From Armatimonadota bacterium (lineage in GTDB: Bacteria; Sysuimicrobiota; Sysuimicrobiia; Sysuimicrobiales; Humicultoraceae): a DNA stretch of 64,000 nt. A program made the translations under genes and the position numbers. The DNA lies in assembly GCA_031459855.1 (NCBI GenBank), contig JAVKHP010000001.1, forward strand, positions 2,828,309-2,892,308, written 5' to 3'. Positions 47,379 through 55,992 of the stretch are shown piece after piece (the stretch's first letter is position 1; each line of letters opens with the position of its first letter). The notes beneath the pieces were generated by a model. The model made no database searches and had not been told where the DNA came from. It saw nothing but the letters and a program-made list of their open reading frames with translations.

Positions 47379-49091
47379 CTACAGCTCCAGGACCTCGGCC
47401 AGCGCCGTTGCCAGCGGCCGCAGCCCCTCGGCGGACAGGTCGAACCGCGCGCCGGCGGCGGCGAACAGCTCCGGGAGCGGCCGCGTCCCGGCCAGGGCCA
47501 GGGCCTCGCGGTACCGGCGCACGGCGCCGGCGGGATCGGTGCGCGCCTGGAGCCACACCGCGAGCGCGCCCATCTGCGCGATGGCGTACTCGATGTAGTA
47601 GAAGGGGTACAGGAAGACGTGCAGCTGGCGGTGCCAGGCCGTCGCCAGCGCGTCCTCGTAGCCGCTGAACTCCACGTCCGGGTGGAACCGCCGGTAGAGC
47701 GCCGTCCAGACGGCCTCGCGGTCGGCGCGGGTGTGCTCGGGGTGGGTGTACACCCAGTGCTGGAACGCGTCCACCGTGGCGACCCACGGGAAGAGCAGCA
47801 GCACCCGCTCGTACTGCTGGCGCTGCGCCCGCGCGGCGTCGGCCGGCTCGGGGTAGAAGACGTGCAGGTGAGGCGTGGCCAGCAGCTCCATGCCCATCGA
47901 CGCCACCTCGGCGAACTCGATGGGCGGCTCGCGCAGGTCGAGTACCGGTTCGGTCCGGCTCGCCAGGAAGTGGAACGCGTGGCCCCCCTCGTGCAGGAGC
48001 GTGCGGACGTCGGCATCCACGCCCACGGCGTTCATGAAGATGAAGGGCACCCGCTGCTCGGCGAACTCGGCCTGGTAGCCGCCGGGAGCCTTCCCGACGC
48101 GGCTCTCCAGGTCCAGCAGCCCCCGCGCGCGCAGGAACCGAAACTGGGCGGCGAGCTCGGGGTCGATGCGCTGGAAGACGGCCTCGACGCCGTCCAGCAG
48201 CTCCTCGACGCGCTGAAACGGCCGCAGGGGCGGGCGTCCCTGCGGGTCCACGTCCAGGTCCCAGGGCCGGAGCGTCTCGACGCCCAACGCCGCCCGCCGC
48301 TGCGCGTGGAGGCGCCGGACGAGGGGCACCACCACGTCCGCCACGGCGTCGTGGAAGCGCAGGCAGTCGTCGGGGGTGTAGTCGAAGCGCTCGCGCAGGC
48401 GAAAGGCGTAGGCGCGGTAGTCGGAGAACCCGGCGTTGCGCGCGATCTGTCCGCGCAGCGCCAGGAGCCGGTCGAACAGGTCGTCGAGGGTGGCGCGGTC
48501 CTGCAGGCGGCGGCGCGCGACCAGCTCCCAGGCCTCCTGGCGGACGGCGCGGTCGGGCTCCTCGAGGTAGCGCGCCATCTGCGGCAGCGTGTGCTCGCGG
48601 CCGCGGTAGGTCACCGTCATGGCGCCGGTGACCTTCTGGTACTGCTGCTTCAGACGCGCCTCCTCGGTCTCCAGCGGCACGTTCTCGGGGCGGAAGAGCG
48701 CCACCCGGTTCTCCACCCGCCGGTCGAGCATCGCGTAGCGCGCGGGCAGTGCCCGGCGGTGCGGGTTGCGGAGGTAGGCCAGGTCCAGGGCGTGCACCAG
48801 CGGCTTCAGCCGGGGCTGGATCTCCTCGATGAAGGCCCGGTAGGCGCGTTCGCGCTCCGGGTCGTCGGTCTGCACCGTGTAGGCCACGTAGCGGCGGGCG
48901 CGCACCTCGTCCACGGCGGCCAGGACCTCGCTGACGTCCTCGAGCCAGCGCGCCAGGGCCTCGGGCCCCTCCGGCGTCGTCTGCAGCAGGCGCTGCAGCA
49001 GGGGCTCGATCTGCGCCCAGTCGCCGAGATCGGCATCGGGCGGCACGAAGCGGCGCGGGAACTGCGCGGTCAGGTCGGCGGCGATCGCCAT
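47379..49091 (-). CDS. Oligoendopeptidase F-type M3 metallopeptidase
   Basis: The protein is 570 aa. The M3 zinc motif H367-E-G-G-H371 is in RTLLHEGGHAFHF, with the third ligand in IEFAEVASMGMELLA. It degrades short peptides in the cytoplasm. AAGGAGGTC precedes the ATG at 49091, an excellent ribosome-binding site that fixes the start against the longer frame. It begins 22 bp after the pyk stop, so the two share a transcript. Confidence 0.93.
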   Translation of the reverse strand: MAIAADLTAQFPRRFVPPDADLGDWAQIEPLLQRLLQTTPEGPEALARWLEDVSEVLAAVDEVRARRYVAYTVQTDDPERERAYRAFIEEIQPRLKPLVHALDLAYLRNPHRRALPARYAMLDRRVENRVALFRPENVPLETEEARLKQQYQKVTGAMTVTYRGREHTLPQMARYLEEPDRAVRQEAWELVARRRLQDRATLDDLFDRLLALRGQIARNAGFSDYRAYAFRLRERFDYTPDDCLRFHDAVADVVVPLVRRLHAQRRAALGVETLRPWDLDVDPQGRPPLRPFQRVEELLDGVEAVFQRIDPELAAQFRFLRARGLLDLESRVGKAPGGYQAEFAEQRVPFIFMNAVGVDADVRTLLHEGGHAFHFLASRTEPVLDLREPPIEFAEVASMGMELLATPHLHVFYPEPADAARAQRQQYERVLLLFPWVATVDAFQHWVYTHPEHTRADREAVWTALYRRFHPDVEFSGYEDALATAWHRQLHVFLYPFYYIEYAIAQMGALAVWLQARTDPAGAVRRYREALALAGTRPLPELFAAAGARFDLSAEGLRPLATALAEVLEL

Positions 49092-49113
49092 CGCGACCTC
49101 CTTCCAGCCAGGA

Positions 49114-50553
49114 TCAGGACAGCGCCTGGTCGACCTGCACCACCTTGAGGAAGTTGGTGGTGCCCGATCGCCCCAGCGGAAAGCCGGCCGTGACCACCAC
49201 CTGGTCGCCCGGACCGGCCACGCCCAGTTCCACCGCCGCGCGCACGCCGCGGGCGACGAGCTCGTCGAGGTCGCGCACGGGCTCCACCAGGGCGGGGCGG
49301 ACGCCCCAGGCCAGGGCCAGCATCCGCGAGGTCGCCGGGTTGTGGGTGACCGCCACGATGGGCCGTCGGGGACGGTACCGCGAAACGCGCAGCGCGGTCG
49401 CCCCCGACTCGGTGGCGGCGACGATGGCGGCGGCGCCCACGGCCTCGGCGGCTTCGCACGCCGCCAGCGCGATCGCCTCGCTGGTCTGGCCCGCGCGCTC
49501 GCGGCGCCGCTCGCGCAGCATGAGGTCGTAGGGCAGCGCCGCCTCGGCCCGCCGCGCGATCGTCGCCATGGTGGCGACCGCCGCCACGGGATACGCGCCC
49601 AGCGCGGTCTCCCCGGAGAGCATGAGGGCGTCGGTGCCGTCGAAGACCGCGTTGGCCACATCGGCGGCTTCGGCGCGCGTGGGCCGCGGGTGGGTGATCA
49701 TGCTCTCCAGCATCTGCGTCGCCGTGATCACCGGCCTCCCCAGGCGGTTGCACAGGGCGATGATGCTCTTCTGCACCACCGGGACTTCCTCGATGGCGGT
49801 CTCCACGGCCAGGTCGCCGCGGGCCACCATCACGGCGTCGGCGGCCGCGACGATCTCCTCGATACGGTCCAGCGCCCGCCGGCGCTCGATCTTGGCCACC
49901 AGCCGGGCGCGTCCGCCCCGTGCGGCCACCAGGCGCCGCGCGCGCTCGAGGTCCTCGGCCGCCTCGACGAAGGAGAGCCCGAGGAAGTCCACGTCGTGGG
50001 CCAGACCCCATTCGAGCGCCCGCAGGTCGTCGTCGGTCATCGCCGGGATCCCCGACAGGCGCACGCCCGGCACGTTGACGCCCGCGTGCTGGCGGAGCAC
50101 GCCGCCCGCCTCGACGGTGCAGCGCACGCAGGACGCCTCGACGGCCCGGACGACCAGCGCCAGGTCGCCGTCCTGCAGGAAGATCCGGTGCCCGGGCCGG
50201 ACGTCGTCCGCCAGGTGCGCGTAGGCCAGCGGGATCACGTCGCCGCCGTGTGCCGCGCCGTTGGCGGCGAGCAGGACCTCCTGCCCCTCCCGCAGCGTGA
50301 TGGCCTCCTCGGGCAGCGGGCCGATGCGCAGCTTGGGACCGGGCAGGTCCTGGAGCACGGCCAGCGGAAGGCCCAGGGCCCGCGCCGCCTCGCGGGCGGT
50401 CTCCAGCCGGCGCAGGTGGTCGTCGGGCGTCCCGTGGGAGAAGTTCAGGCGCACGACGCTGGCGCCAGCTTCCAGCATGCCCCGGATGACCTCGGGCGAC
50501 GCCGACGCCGGACCGAGTGTCACAACGATCTTGGTTCGCGACGGTGTGGACAT
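49114..50553 (-). CDS. pyk: Pyruvate kinase
   Basis: The protein is 479 aa. It converts phosphoenolpyruvate and ADP to pyruvate and ATP. Motifs are TKIVVTLGPASASPEVIRGM, SVVRLNFSHG, AKIERRRALDRIEEI (catalytic Lys), MVARGDLAVE, ATQMLESMITHPRPTRAE and DGTDALMLSGETALGAYP. The C-terminal domain ends GTTNFLKVVQV. The ATG at 50553 has CGGAG 6 nt upstream and a TGG-TATACT element 18 nt upstream. First gene of a pyk-pepF unit. Confidence 0.97.
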   Translation of the reverse strand: MSTPSRTKIVVTLGPASASPEVIRGMLEAGASVVRLNFSHGTPDDHLRRLETAREAARALGLPLAVLQDLPGPKLRIGPLPEEAITLREGQEVLLAANGAAHGGDVIPLAYAHLADDVRPGHRIFLQDGDLALVVRAVEASCVRCTVEAGGVLRQHAGVNVPGVRLSGIPAMTDDDLRALEWGLAHDVDFLGLSFVEAAEDLERARRLVAARGGRARLVAKIERRRALDRIEEIVAAADAVMVARGDLAVETAIEEVPVVQKSIIALCNRLGRPVITATQMLESMITHPRPTRAEAADVANAVFDGTDALMLSGETALGAYPVAAVATMATIARRAEAALPYDLMLRERRRERAGQTSEAIALAACEAAEAVGAAAIVAATESGATALRVSRYRPRRPIVAVTHNPATSRMLALAWGVRPALVEPVRDLDELVARGVRAAVELGVAGPGDQVVVTAGFPLGRSGTTNFLKVVQVDQALS

Positions 50554-50571
50554 CGACAACTCCGACGGTAG

Positions 50572-50580
50572 AGTATACCA
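50572..50580 (-). promoter_or_regulatory. Extended -10 of pyk
   Basis: The minus strand reads TGG-TATACT, 18 nt before the pyk ATG. It leaves a leader of about a dozen nucleotides carrying a CGGAG ribosome-binding site. Confidence 0.65.
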
Positions 50581-50662
50581 CGTCGGCTGGAGCAGGCACC
50601 GCGCGCGCCGAACACGAATCGTCTGGGGGCAGGCGCGGGGTGGACAGCGACGATTGCGAGGG

Positions 50663-52201
50663 ATGGTCGTGGTCCTGCGGGTCGTGGTGTTCGGCAGTGG
50701 CGCGATCCTCATGGGGCTCGAGATCGTCGGGAGCCGGCTCATCGCGCCGTTCTTCGGCAGCTCAGTCTACGTGTGGGGCGGCCTGATCAGCATCTTCCTG
50801 GCCGCGCTGAGCCTGGGGTACTACCTGGGCGGCACCATGGCCGATCGCTGGCCGCGCGCCACGGTCCTGGCCGGACTGCTGCTGCTGGCCGGCGTGACGG
50901 TGCTCCTCCTGCCGGTCGTCGCCCGCCCGGTGCTGGCGGCCTTCGACGCGTGGAACCTGGGCCCGCGGCTGAACCCGCTGCTGGCGTCGGTGACGCTCTT
51001 CGCGCTGCCCAGCCTGCTCATGGGCACGACGTCGCCGTTTGCGATCAAGCTCCAGGCACGGGACCTGGCCACGGTGGGGAGCAGCGCCGGGGTGCTGTAC
51101 GCGCTGTCCACCGCCGGGAGCATCGCCGGCACGCTGGGCACGGCCTTCTTCCTGGTACCGACGCTGGGCGTGCGCGCGATCCTCTACCTGCTGGGCGGCG
51201 GGTTGCTGGCCCTCGCGGGCCTGCTGCTGCTGGAGGAGGTGCGCAGTCCCCGGGCGCGGCGGGCGGCCGCCGCCGCCGCAAGCCTGGCGCTGCTGGTGGC
51301 CTGGCCGGCCGGCGCAGCGCCCCGGGCGCTGCCCACCAGCCGCGTGATCTACGAGAAGGACAGCGCGTACCACCAGATCAGCGTGCTCGAGGACGGCCTG
51401 AACCGGTACCTGCGGTTCAACCGGTCGTTCCAGGGCGGCATGGTGCTGCGCGATCCCTACGAGAGCCCGTTCCTGTACACGTCCTACGCCCACCTCGCCC
51501 GGGTCTTCCACCCCACGTGGCGCCGGGCGCTGGTGGTCGGGCTGGGCGCCGGGTCGATCCCCAAGCGCTTCCTGCGGGACTACGCCGACGCGACCGTGGA
51601 GAGCGTGGAGCTGGATCCGGCGGTGGTGGACGTGGCCCGCCGGTTCTTCGAGGTGCGGGACCACCCGCGGCATCGCATCGTCGTGCAGGATGGCCGGGTG
51701 CACCTGCGCCGCACCGAGGCCCGCTACGACGTGATCGTGCTCGACGCCTACTTCGCCGAAGGGATCCCGTTCCACCTGGCGACACGCGAGTTCCTCGAGC
51801 TGGTGCGGGAACGCCTGACGCCGGGCGGGGTGGTCGTGGCGAACATCATCGGCGCCCTGGAGGGACAGAACAGCTACCTCTTCCGCGCGCTCTACAAGAC
51901 CTACGCGGCCGTGTTCCCCGGCCTCTACCCGTTCCCCACCGCCTACGGCATCGGCCGCAGCACGACGGAGACGCGCACCATCATCCTGATCGCGACCGGA
52001 AGGGCGGGGATCCGGGCGGAAGAGATCGCCGCGACGGCCCGACGCCTGCGGGCCGACGGCCGGGTGCGGATGGCGCTGGACCGGTACGCCACCGACTACT
52101 ACGACCGCCGCGTGGCCACCGACGACGTGCCGCTGCTCACCGACAACTACGCGCCGGTGGACATCCTGCCCGTCTACGGCTGGGAGCCCGAGCGGCGGTG
52201 A
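50663..52201 (+). CDS. Membrane-bound spermidine synthase-like protein
   Basis: The protein is 512 aa. The N-terminal 210 residues form about seven membrane helices (FGSGAILMGLEIVGSRLIAP, FLAALSLGYYLGGTMADRWP, LPSLLMGTTSPFAIKL). The C-terminal aminopropyltransferase/methyltransferase-like fold has ALVVGLGAGSIPKRFLRDY, VESVELDPAVVDVARRFF and VIVLDAYFAEGIPFHL. Such fused proteins are widespread and probably make polyamines or related compounds, but substrates are not proven. GAGGG directly abuts the ATG at 50663, so the GTG at 50669 may be the true start. Divergent from pyk. Confidence 0.87.
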   Translation: MVVVLRVVVFGSGAILMGLEIVGSRLIAPFFGSSVYVWGGLISIFLAALSLGYYLGGTMADRWPRATVLAGLLLLAGVTVLLLPVVARPVLAAFDAWNLGPRLNPLLASVTLFALPSLLMGTTSPFAIKLQARDLATVGSSAGVLYALSTAGSIAGTLGTAFFLVPTLGVRAILYLLGGGLLALAGLLLLEEVRSPRARRAAAAAASLALLVAWPAGAAPRALPTSRVIYEKDSAYHQISVLEDGLNRYLRFNRSFQGGMVLRDPYESPFLYTSYAHLARVFHPTWRRALVVGLGAGSIPKRFLRDYADATVESVELDPAVVDVARRFFEVRDHPRHRIVVQDGRVHLRRTEARYDVIVLDAYFAEGIPFHLATREFLELVRERLTPGGVVVANIIGALEGQNSYLFRALYKTYAAVFPGLYPFPTAYGIGRSTTETRTIILIATGRAGIRAEEIAATARRLRADGRVRMALDRYATDYYDRRVATDDVPLLTDNYAPVDILPVYGWEPERR

Positions 52202-52321
52202 GCCGCGTCCGCGCCCTGGAGAGAAAGCCGCGGCGGCGCGAGCACTGCTCGCGCCGCCGCGGTGCGATCGCGGGCCGCGGGGCCGACCCGCGATCGACGT
52301 GGCGGGGCGACGGGGCAAGCG

Positions 52322-52756
52322 TTACGCCCGCGCCATCTCCACGGGGACCTTGCGGGGCATGAGCGCCTGGGACACGGGGACCGTGATCTCCAGGATCCCA
52401 TCCTGCCACCGGGCCCGCACGCGATCAGCCTCCAGGCCCTCGGGCAGCGTGATGGTGCGCTCAAAGGTCCCGTAGGAGATCTCCCCAAAGAGCCGGTCGT
52501 CCGCGGGCACCTGCGGAGCCTTCCGCTCGCCCTTGATGGTCAGCGTCTGCCCCGCGACGGCGACGTCGACGGTCTTCGGGTCGACCCCCGCAAGCTCGGC
52601 CCGAACCACGAAGTGGCCGTCCTTGTAGTAGGCCTCGCAGTTGGGCACGAAGCCCGTCGGAGCCGCGAACGCACTCCCAAACGCCCGATCAAACAGGTTG
52701 ATCAGGTCGCGCTGAAGCGCGTACAGCTCCTGGAAAGGCGTCCACCTCGCCAGCAT
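52322..52756 (-). CDS. Small heat-shock protein Hsp20
   Basis: The protein is 144 aa. The alpha-crystallin domain covers about residues 35-130 (GHFVVRAELAGVDPKTVDVA, GQTLTIKGERKAP, FERTITLPEGLEADRVRARW, DGILEITVPVSQA). The C-terminus ends with KVPVEMARA, a variant of the I-x-I tail. It is an ATP-independent holdase. AAGGAGGTGA, 7 nt before the ATG at 52756, is a perfect ribosome-binding site. Transcribed from a TTGACA promoter overlapped by a palindrome. Confidence 0.95.
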   Translation of the reverse strand: MLARWTPFQELYALQRDLINLFDRAFGSAFAAPTGFVPNCEAYYKDGHFVVRAELAGVDPKTVDVAVAGQTLTIKGERKAPQVPADDRLFGEISYGTFERTITLPEGLEADRVRARWQDGILEITVPVSQALMPRKVPVEMARA

Positions 52757-52857
52757 CGTCGTCACCTCCTTCCATCTCGGGTGTGCTCCCGCGGGCTCTG
52801 CCGGCGCCCGGTAAGGCTCGCCGGGGAGCCGCGGACGTCTGCCGCTTCCACCCATAG

Positions 52858-52886
52858 GACATACGCAGGCGTTGCGGGTTTGTCAA
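52858..52886 (-). promoter_or_regulatory. Promoter of hsp20
   Basis: The minus strand reads TTGACA, 17-bp spacer, TATGTC, about 100 bp before the hsp20 ATG. Confidence 0.8.
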
Positions 52887-52902
52887 GGGGTTTCCCTTGA
52901 CA
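52881..52902. promoter_or_regulatory. Perfect palindrome over the hsp20 -35 box
   Basis: TGTCAAGGG-GTTT-CCCTTGACA is a 9+9 bp perfect inverted repeat whose left arm contains the hsp20 -35 hexamer. It differs from CIRCE and from the HspR (HAIR) consensus. A repressor bound here would block RNA polymerase directly. Confidence 0.75.
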
Positions 52903-52964
52903 TATACGGCACCACGGCGGGCGCACCACCGACCCTGCCACGACGGCCGATGGGGGCCTGCGCG

Positions 52965-53080
52965 TTCGGGATGCCCGGGCCGACGGGGCCTGCACCTTCG
53001 GGACGCACGAGCCGACGGTGTGCTTTCCGGGACGTACGAACAGGCGGTGCGCCTTCCGCGACGCCCGAGCCGCCTGGGCC
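52965..53080. repeat. Degenerate tandem repeat, about 28-32 bp x 4
   Basis: Four diverged copies of a unit resembling TTCGGGACGCaCGAGCCGac start near 52965, 52997, 53025 and 53053. They fill part of the non-coding interval between the hsp20 promoter and the ACT-domain gene. Non-coding, role unknown. Confidence 0.65.
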
Positions 53081-53312
53081 CTGGGTGTGCCGCGCGCCGC
53101 AGGACCCTGCGGTTGCGAACATATGTTCGATTACCCGGCCGTCGCCTCACGGCAGGGGGCCACAGGGGCCACGGAGCCCACAGGGGATCGCGCCGGAGGG
53201 GACGCCGCCGGCGGGCGGCGGCTACCATGCGGGCAGGCCAAGGAACTTTGCGCCATGAGCGCTAACATCATCTATGCACCGCACACACATCACGCAGACA
53301 GGAGGCCAGGCG

Positions 53313-53720
53313 ATGGACACGATCCGTGTGGCCGACTACTACTACGTGACGGTCGCCGATCGACCCGGCGAAGGCGCGCGCGTCGTGCAGACGCTGAAGG
53401 ACGCGGGCGTCAACCTCGTGGCGCTGCATGCGTTCCCCGAGGGTCGTCGGGCGCAGATCGACTTCTTCCCCAGCAATGCCGCCGCGCTCAAGGCCGCGGC
53501 GCGCAAGGCCGGCTGGAAGCTCGTCGGGCCGCGCCGGGCGTTCGTGATCGAAGGAGAGGACCGCGTCGGCGCGCTGGTCGACATGTTCACGAAGCTGGCC
53601 GAGGCCAAGATCAACATCACCGCCACCGACGCGATCGCCACCGGCGGTCGGTATGCCGCGATCGTCTGGGTGAAGCCGCGCGACCTGAACAAGGCCAAGA
53701 AGGTGCTCGGCGCGGCCTGA
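53313..53720 (+). CDS. ACT-domain protein
   Basis: The protein is 135 aa with two ACT-like halves: DYYYVTVADRPGEGARVVQT with LKDAGVNLVALHAFPEG, then RAFVIEGEDRVGALVDMFTK with LAEAKINITATDAIATGG. ACT domains bind amino acids or other small ligands, and free-standing pairs are usually regulators. GGAGG precedes the ATG at 53313. It lies 150 bp before the enoyl-CoA hydratase gene on the same strand. Confidence 0.85.
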   Translation: MDTIRVADYYYVTVADRPGEGARVVQTLKDAGVNLVALHAFPEGRRAQIDFFPSNAAALKAAARKAGWKLVGPRRAFVIEGEDRVGALVDMFTKLAEAKINITATDAIATGGRYAAIVWVKPRDLNKAKKVLGAA

Positions 53721-53870
53721 GCGCAGGGCAGGGTCTGCCTCCGCGCCACCCCATCGTCGGCGGTGTCGGGGCGCACCACCCCTGCGTGGTGCGCCCTGAC
53801 GCAGCATGCGCGTGCCCGTGTCTGCCACCCGCGGGCGCGCCCGACCCGAGCGCCGAGGAGGGATCGGCTC

Positions 53871-54638
53871 GTGACCATCGCCGTCGACGTCACCGGCCAG
53901 ACCGCCTGGATCACCGTGGCGCGCCCCGAGGCGCGCAATGCCATGACCTTCGCCATGTACGATGCGTTCCTGGCCGCCGTCGACGCTCTGGACGCCCGTA
54001 CAGAGGTGCGCACCGTGGTCATCCGCGGGGCCGGCGGCACGTTCGTGGCGGGGACGGACATCGCCGAGTTCCGCACCCTGCAGACCGAGGCGCAGGCCCT
54101 GGCTTACGAGCGGCGGATCGACGCCGTGGTGGGACGGGTGGAGCAGATGCGCAAGGTCACCATCGCCATGATCGAGGGCTTCGCCACCGGCGGCGGGCTC
54201 ACGCTGGCGCTGGCCTGCGACCTGCGCTACGCAGCGTCTACCGCCCGTCTGGGCGTCCCCATCGCGCGGACGCTGGGCAACTGCCTGTCGATGGCCAACT
54301 ACGCGCGCCTGGTCGACACCGTGGGACCCACGCGCGCCAAAGACCTGCTCCTGACCGCACGGCTGCTGTCGGCGGAGGAGGCGCTCGCTGCCGGCCTGGT
54401 GACCGACGTCGTTGCGCCAGAGGCCTTAGAGGCCCACGTCCGACAGGTGGCGGAGGCCGTCGGCAGCCACGCGCCGCTGACGCTGGAGGTCTCCAAGGAG
54501 GCGATCCGCCGGATCCTCGCCCGCCGGCGCCAGGTCGAGGGCGACGACCTGATCCTGCGCTGCTACCTGAGCGCGGACTTCCGCGAGGGGGTGCGTGCCT
54601 TCCTGGAGAAGCGCCCTCCGGCGTGGGAGGGGCGCTAG
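53871..54638 (+). CDS. Enoyl-CoA hydratase/isomerase family protein
   Basis: The protein is 255 aa with a crotonase fold. Motifs are RNAMTFAMYDAFLAAV and VVIRGAGGTFVAGTDIAEF (oxyanion hole, first part), and MIEGFATGGGLTLALACDLR (second part). The first catalytic Glu of true hydratases would lie near NYARLVDTVG, but I cannot confirm it, so the exact reaction (hydration, isomerisation or hydrolysis) is open. GAGGAGGGA lies 7 nt before the GTG. It is the last chromosomal-type gene before the ssrA remnant. Confidence 0.88.
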   Translation: MTIAVDVTGQTAWITVARPEARNAMTFAMYDAFLAAVDALDARTEVRTVVIRGAGGTFVAGTDIAEFRTLQTEAQALAYERRIDAVVGRVEQMRKVTIAMIEGFATGGGLTLALACDLRYAASTARLGVPIARTLGNCLSMANYARLVDTVGPTRAKDLLLTARLLSAEEALAAGLVTDVVAPEALEAHVRQVAEAVGSHAPLTLEVSKEAIRRILARRRQVEGDDLILRCYLSADFREGVRAFLEKRPPAWEGR

Positions 54639-54716
54639 TCGGATCTACCTTCCACCACCGACCGCCACATTGCTGAGAGGAGCAACGCGCTCAGAAGCAG
54701 GTCGTAATCGCTGCGC

Positions 54717-54741
54717 TGGTGGAGGCGGCGGGAATCGAACC
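54717..54741 (-). other. 3'-terminal fragment of a tmRNA (ssrA) gene, probable att site
   Basis: The minus strand ends in T-loop TTCGATT, CCCGC, acceptor strand CGCCTCC, A, CCA, the form of a tmRNA 3' end. The sequence just upstream (GGCGG) does not complete the T-stem: two of five pairs fail. There is also no tmRNA 5' domain or tag frame within the next 500 bp. Similarity therefore stops abruptly at 54741. This is what remains at one edge when an element integrates into ssrA. A tRNA-gene 3' remnant is the alternative; no matching D or anticodon arm is present. Confidence 0.65.
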
Positions 54742-55358
54742 GCCTGCCCCCGATCCCCCGCCTACCCCTACCTAGGCCCGAAAGGCCCGCTGTGCTTGGC
54801 TTCTAGGCGATAGATCGAACGCTTGTTCACCCATCAGTTCCTGCCTATTCCCGTGGGGTCTGGACACAATTTGGACACACCACCTGAGTGCGCCACGGCT
54901 CGCGGGGCGTTAGCGTTTCCTAGCCGGGAAGTGCTGAGTCATTCGCTACCAGTTTCCGGAGAAGTGGCTGGTACGCAGACCTCGCGTGGCTGGCTGCGGG
55001 TGAACCTAACGACTGCGGCCAGTGGCCCGGTGCATCGCATGGTTGGGCGCCGAAGGCCACTCGTCACAGCTCGCTGGGGATGGTGCCCTGCACCCGTTCC
55101 ACGAAGCCATTGGCCCACGCATGCCGGGGGTTTGGTCCGGCGGTGCTCGATCCCCAGTGCTCCCACCACTTCCCGGGACACGACCTCTCTTCCCACCACT
55201 TCCCGAGACGCGGCCTCCGCATACGCCAGCAAAGTCAAAGTACGGAACTACCCGCAGCGGGGAAGAGAGTACCGCGACTGCAACATGCTCTCGCTGCCAT
55301 GCCCTTGACGCCTGGGGAGCCATCTTAGATAGATACGGCTCAGCCTGCTGCTTAGAGG
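54742..55358. other. Decayed interval inside the proposed island edge
   Basis: No intact gene is visible in this 617-bp stretch. It holds a short direct repeat TGGACACA-ATT-TGGACACA near 54870 and an integrase-like remnant (55043-55135). It also holds a 27-bp unit repeated at 55161-55187 and 55191-55217 (TCCCACCACTTCCCG..., period 30). Composition is less GC-rich than the chromosome to the left. Confidence 0.6.
55043..55135 (-). pseudogene. Fragment of an IS481/integrase-core transposase
   Basis: One minus-strand frame reads RHAWANGFVERVQGTIPSEL, stop, RVAFGAQ. This closely resembles the conserved C-terminal motif of IS481-type integrases (xRHAWTNGFVERLQxTIL followed by WRVAF), with the tryptophan position now a stop. 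No more of the gene is recognisable on either side. Confidence 0.45.
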
Positions 55359-55904
55359 TCATAGGGCACGGTATCGCCAATTTACGTGTAATTCTCGCAG
55401 ACGACCACGGCTGTCCCAATACCGGACGTAGCCATTGCGGCGCCCGAACTCGTATAGATTCCAGGTGAGCTCCACATCTTTCCGGCAGTACTCCACCACC
55501 CGGTCTACCTGTCCCTGCCGCCACCAGCGCACCATCTGCCACCACTCCGCTGACTTACCCCGGCCCAGCGTTGCTACCGAGAGCTGGTGCAGTCCTACCT
55601 TCCTGTGCAACCGCGCCCGTACTTCCTCCAGGATATCCAGTGTGGCGACTGTTCGCAGGGAAGCGCCGCCGTAGCGCTCCAGCACCGCGTAGTCGAAGGA
55701 CTGCACAGCGAAACCCACCACTAGGTCTGCGCGGCGTAACACCGCTACGAGGTCCGCCGCCTCCGCTTCGGAGTACGCGCGAAAGCATCCCGTGACTTCG
55801 TGGAAAGTGACTGCGATTGCCAGTCGCGGCGCCCTCCAGCCGCCGTGGGATTCCGCGTCCCAGTCCTGCGTCTCTACGTCCACGACGACAACTCCGTCAC
55901 CCAT
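55359..55904 (-). CDS. DEDDy-type 3'-5' exonuclease-like protein (YprB/RNase H-like)
   Basis: The protein is 181 aa. All four DEDD acids and the ExoIII tyrosine are in place: D9-E11 (VVVVDVETQDW), D71 (VVGFAVQSFDYAVLERYGG), and Y139-x3-D143 (VVEYCRKDVELTWNLYEF). This matches the YprB-like RNase_H-type branch of 3'-5' exonucleases, without any helicase domain. GGTGG precedes the ATG at 55904. It lies 88 bp beyond the leader-distal end of the CRISPR array, same strand as the cas operon. It might be island cargo or an accessory nuclease; DEDD exonucleases trim prespacers in some type I-E systems, but linkage here is only positional. Confidence 0.8.
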   Translation of the reverse strand: MGDGVVVVDVETQDWDAESHGGWRAPRLAIAVTFHEVTGCFRAYSEAEAADLVAVLRRADLVVGFAVQSFDYAVLERYGGASLRTVATLDILEEVRARLHRKVGLHQLSVATLGRGKSAEWWQMVRWWRQGQVDRVVEYCRKDVELTWNLYEFGRRNGYVRYWDSRGRLRELHVNWRYRAL

Positions 55905-55992
55905 AAGCCACCGTCAGAATAGCTCAGAATACATGCGTTTCATCGCCCGGCCTGTTAACGCGCCCGTACTGAGCCTACTCAGGAGGTCAGCC

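Noticed and set aside
46190-48016. An apparent 1209-aa protein formed by extending the cell-wall amidase frame upstream
   Set aside because: The extension crosses the LLM oxidoreductase and pepF genes in other frames. The signal peptide at 46189 marks the true start.
54717-54795. A complete tRNA (for example tRNA-Ser) at this site
   Set aside because: No D-arm or anticodon arm can be folded upstream of the T-loop, and the T-stem itself is broken.
54717-55100. A complete tmRNA gene
   Set aside because: The 3' end matches, but no 5' domain, tag-coding frame or pairing T-stem is present, so only a remnant is claimed.
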